Source: Agaribacillus aureus (lineage in GTDB: Bacteria; Bacteroidota; Bacteroidia; Cytophagales; Cyclobacteriaceae). Taken from it: a stretch of 64,000 nt of DNA. Positions 62,713-64,000 of the stretch are shown one piece after another (position 1 is the stretch's first letter; each line of letters begins with the position of its first letter). Below the pieces are notes generated by a model. The model made no database searches, was not told where the DNA came from, and saw nothing but the letters and a program-made list of their open reading frames with translations. The stretch lies in NCBI GenBank assembly GCA_030442055.1, contig JAUJEB010000015.1, positions 1 through 64,000 on the forward strand. Reading direction: 5' to 3'. Made by a program: the position numbers and the translations under genes.

Positions 62713-63996
62713 GTGACAAAAGCCAAAAAACAAGGTATTACTTTAAAAAAAGCTATTGGCAAAATACACCTCTGGCTCGGACTCGGTTCCGGGCTGGTGG
62801 TGTTTATATTGGGTGTGACGGGGTGTATTTTGGTTTTTGAAGAGGAGATCAGGTTACTGAACGGCACTAGCCGTATTTATAAAACCGTAGAGGATAAGGG
62901 GCTCTCTACCTTACCTCCCAGCCAGATTATGAAAAAGGCAAAAGAGGCTGTTCCATCTGAAAGGTCCATGGTCTATTCCATCTTTAAAAAACAGGAAAAT
63001 GCGGCAGTCATCACCTGGCATTACACTCCGGATCCCGACAATCCCAATGTGAGAGGCCAATACCTTGCCATCACCCAGGATCCATATACCGGAGAGATCT
63101 TAACCATAGAGGATTGGAACCATGATTTTTGGGGAACCATGTTTTACCTGCATACCAACTTATTGCTTCCCCCCGGCATAGGCAGTCCAATTACCAGCTA
63201 TGCCACACTTATTTTTGTAGTATTAATGATCACCGGTTTAGTGCTTTGGTACCCAAAAAGTAAAAAGGGATTCAGGCAACGTTTCACTGTTAAATGGACG
63301 GCCAGTCCAAAACGGCTCAACTATGACTTACACAACGTCTTTGGATTTTATATGACCTGGATGGCTATCTTCATTGCCATAACAGGTATGATCTTTGGCT
63401 TGAGCTGGTTCAGAAATGCTGTTTACTATACTACCTCAGGCGGAGAAACCCTGGACTTTTATAACGGGCCACAATCCAAGCCTCCTATCGATTCCTCCAC
63501 CATAGCCATATCCCGTCAGGACAATTTGGTTGATAGTTTGGTGGCGGCCACCCTTGCCAGGGAGAAAGATCTAACCGAATATTCCGTCAACTATCCGGAA
63601 AGAGAAGATGACATTATCAATGTTTCAGTATTTACAAAGCAAGGGAAAACCTATTTTCGACACAACGAATTTGCTTATGACCGGTATTCCGGCGAATTAC
63701 TATCCAGCGAATATTGGCAGGACCACAATGCCGGTGAACGGATCCTGCACCTGAATTATGCCATTCATCTGGGCCTGATCGGTGGTTTGCCCACAAAAAT
63801 CCTTGCTTTTCTGGTCAGTTTTATTGCTGCAAGTTTGCCAATCACCGGGTTTTACATTTGGTGGGGGCGCAAGAGAAAAGTCAAAGGTGAGAGCGCTACA
63901 TCGCGAAAAGCACTGACATCTGCAAATTACAAAAATGATCCCAAAGAGGTGGTTAAACCTATTTTTTCCATGAAACAGGACCCTAACAATCCTTAA
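62713..63996 (+). CDS. PepSY membrane reductase, XusC-like
   Basis: 427 aa from a GTG start 7 bp after the DUF4374 gene; the ATG at 62671 would overlap it by 35 bp. PepSY_TM features: KKAIGKIHLWLGLGSGLVVFILGVTGC, FYLHTNLLLPPGIGSPITSY, LNYDLHNVFGFYMTWMAIFIA, and LHLNYAIHLGLIGGLPTKIL. The conserved His are intact and could hold haem. Likely reduces the ferric siderophore after uptake. A new ATG at 63996 overlaps the stop, so the operon continues past the edge. Confidence 0.88.
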   Translation: MTKAKKQGITLKKAIGKIHLWLGLGSGLVVFILGVTGCILVFEEEIRLLNGTSRIYKTVEDKGLSTLPPSQIMKKAKEAVPSERSMVYSIFKKQENAAVITWHYTPDPDNPNVRGQYLAITQDPYTGEILTIEDWNHDFWGTMFYLHTNLLLPPGIGSPITSYATLIFVVLMITGLVLWYPKSKKGFRQRFTVKWTASPKRLNYDLHNVFGFYMTWMAIFIAITGMIFGLSWFRNAVYYTTSGGETLDFYNGPQSKPPIDSSTIAISRQDNLVDSLVAATLAREKDLTEYSVNYPEREDDIINVSVFTKQGKTYFRHNEFAYDRYSGELLSSEYWQDHNAGERILHLNYAIHLGLIGGLPTKILAFLVSFIAASLPITGFYIWWGRKRKVKGESATSRKALTSANYKNDPKEVVKPIFSMKQDPNNP

Positions 63997-64000
63997 TGGC

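Overview
The window comes from a member of the Bacteroidota, most likely Cytophagales. The evidence is the -33/-7 promoters of the TTTG-N19-TAnnTTTG type, outer-membrane receptors with N-terminal carboxypeptidase-regulatory domains, a BlaI/M56 pair, PepSY/DUF4374 iron genes and SnoaL-type secreted proteins. I cannot name the genus. No rRNA operon, CRISPR array, transposase or integrase was seen.

Region 1 (1-12,000) is mostly chromosomal housekeeping. It holds a minus-strand operon (PIG-L deacetylase, an unlisted 47-aa membrane protein, sodium/solute symporter), trmB, a BlaI repressor with an M56 sensor protease fused to an M23 murein peptidase domain, a divergent PNPOx-like/PdxR-like pair, an M50 protease and a HAD phosphatase.

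Region 2 (12,100-18,000) begins with a tRNA-Ile(CAU) gene interrupted after the anticodon by a 271-nt group I intron. Next to it lies an AT-rich island transcribed to the right: Xre regulator, four-helix membrane protein, membrane-anchored TIR/deoxyribosyltransferase-like protein and a 1,238-aa STAND NTPase with a nuclease-like N-terminus. It looks like a candidate anti-phage system.

Region 3 (18,200-22,560) holds a DUF1330 protein, an AraC regulator, two secreted SnoaL-like proteins and a lipoprotein hydrolase with a Cys nucleophile elbow. An 800-bp non-coding stretch with two copies of a MITE-like repeat follows.

Region 4 (22,560-36,400) is a sugar regulon. A LacI regulator lies between a minus-strand operon (sugar porter, cupin, RraA-like aldolase, SDR, mannonate dehydratase, lactonase) and a plus-strand GH38 alpha-mannosidase operon. 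Both carry near-identical palindromic operators. The enzymes fit a non-phosphorylated oxidative route from mannose through mannono-lactone, mannonate and 2-keto-3-deoxygluconate. Downstream of the mannosidase is a deleted remnant of a solute-binding protein gene, then an enoyl-CoA hydratase and a class III CoA-transferase.

Region 5 (36,400-64,000) is a large iron and siderophore region: a PepSY/DUF3325/DUF3649-type operon, feoA-feoB plus a small Cys-rich protein, three TonB-dependent receptors, a PchR-like AraC regulator, ECF sigma/FecR, a XusABC-like operon (receptor, DUF4374 lipoprotein, PepSY reductase) and a six-gene operon joining a receptor to DoxX, MATE, methyltransferase and ABC genes. 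A TTTAGA-N5-TCTAAA palindrome recurs at its promoters and is probably the iron-repressor box.
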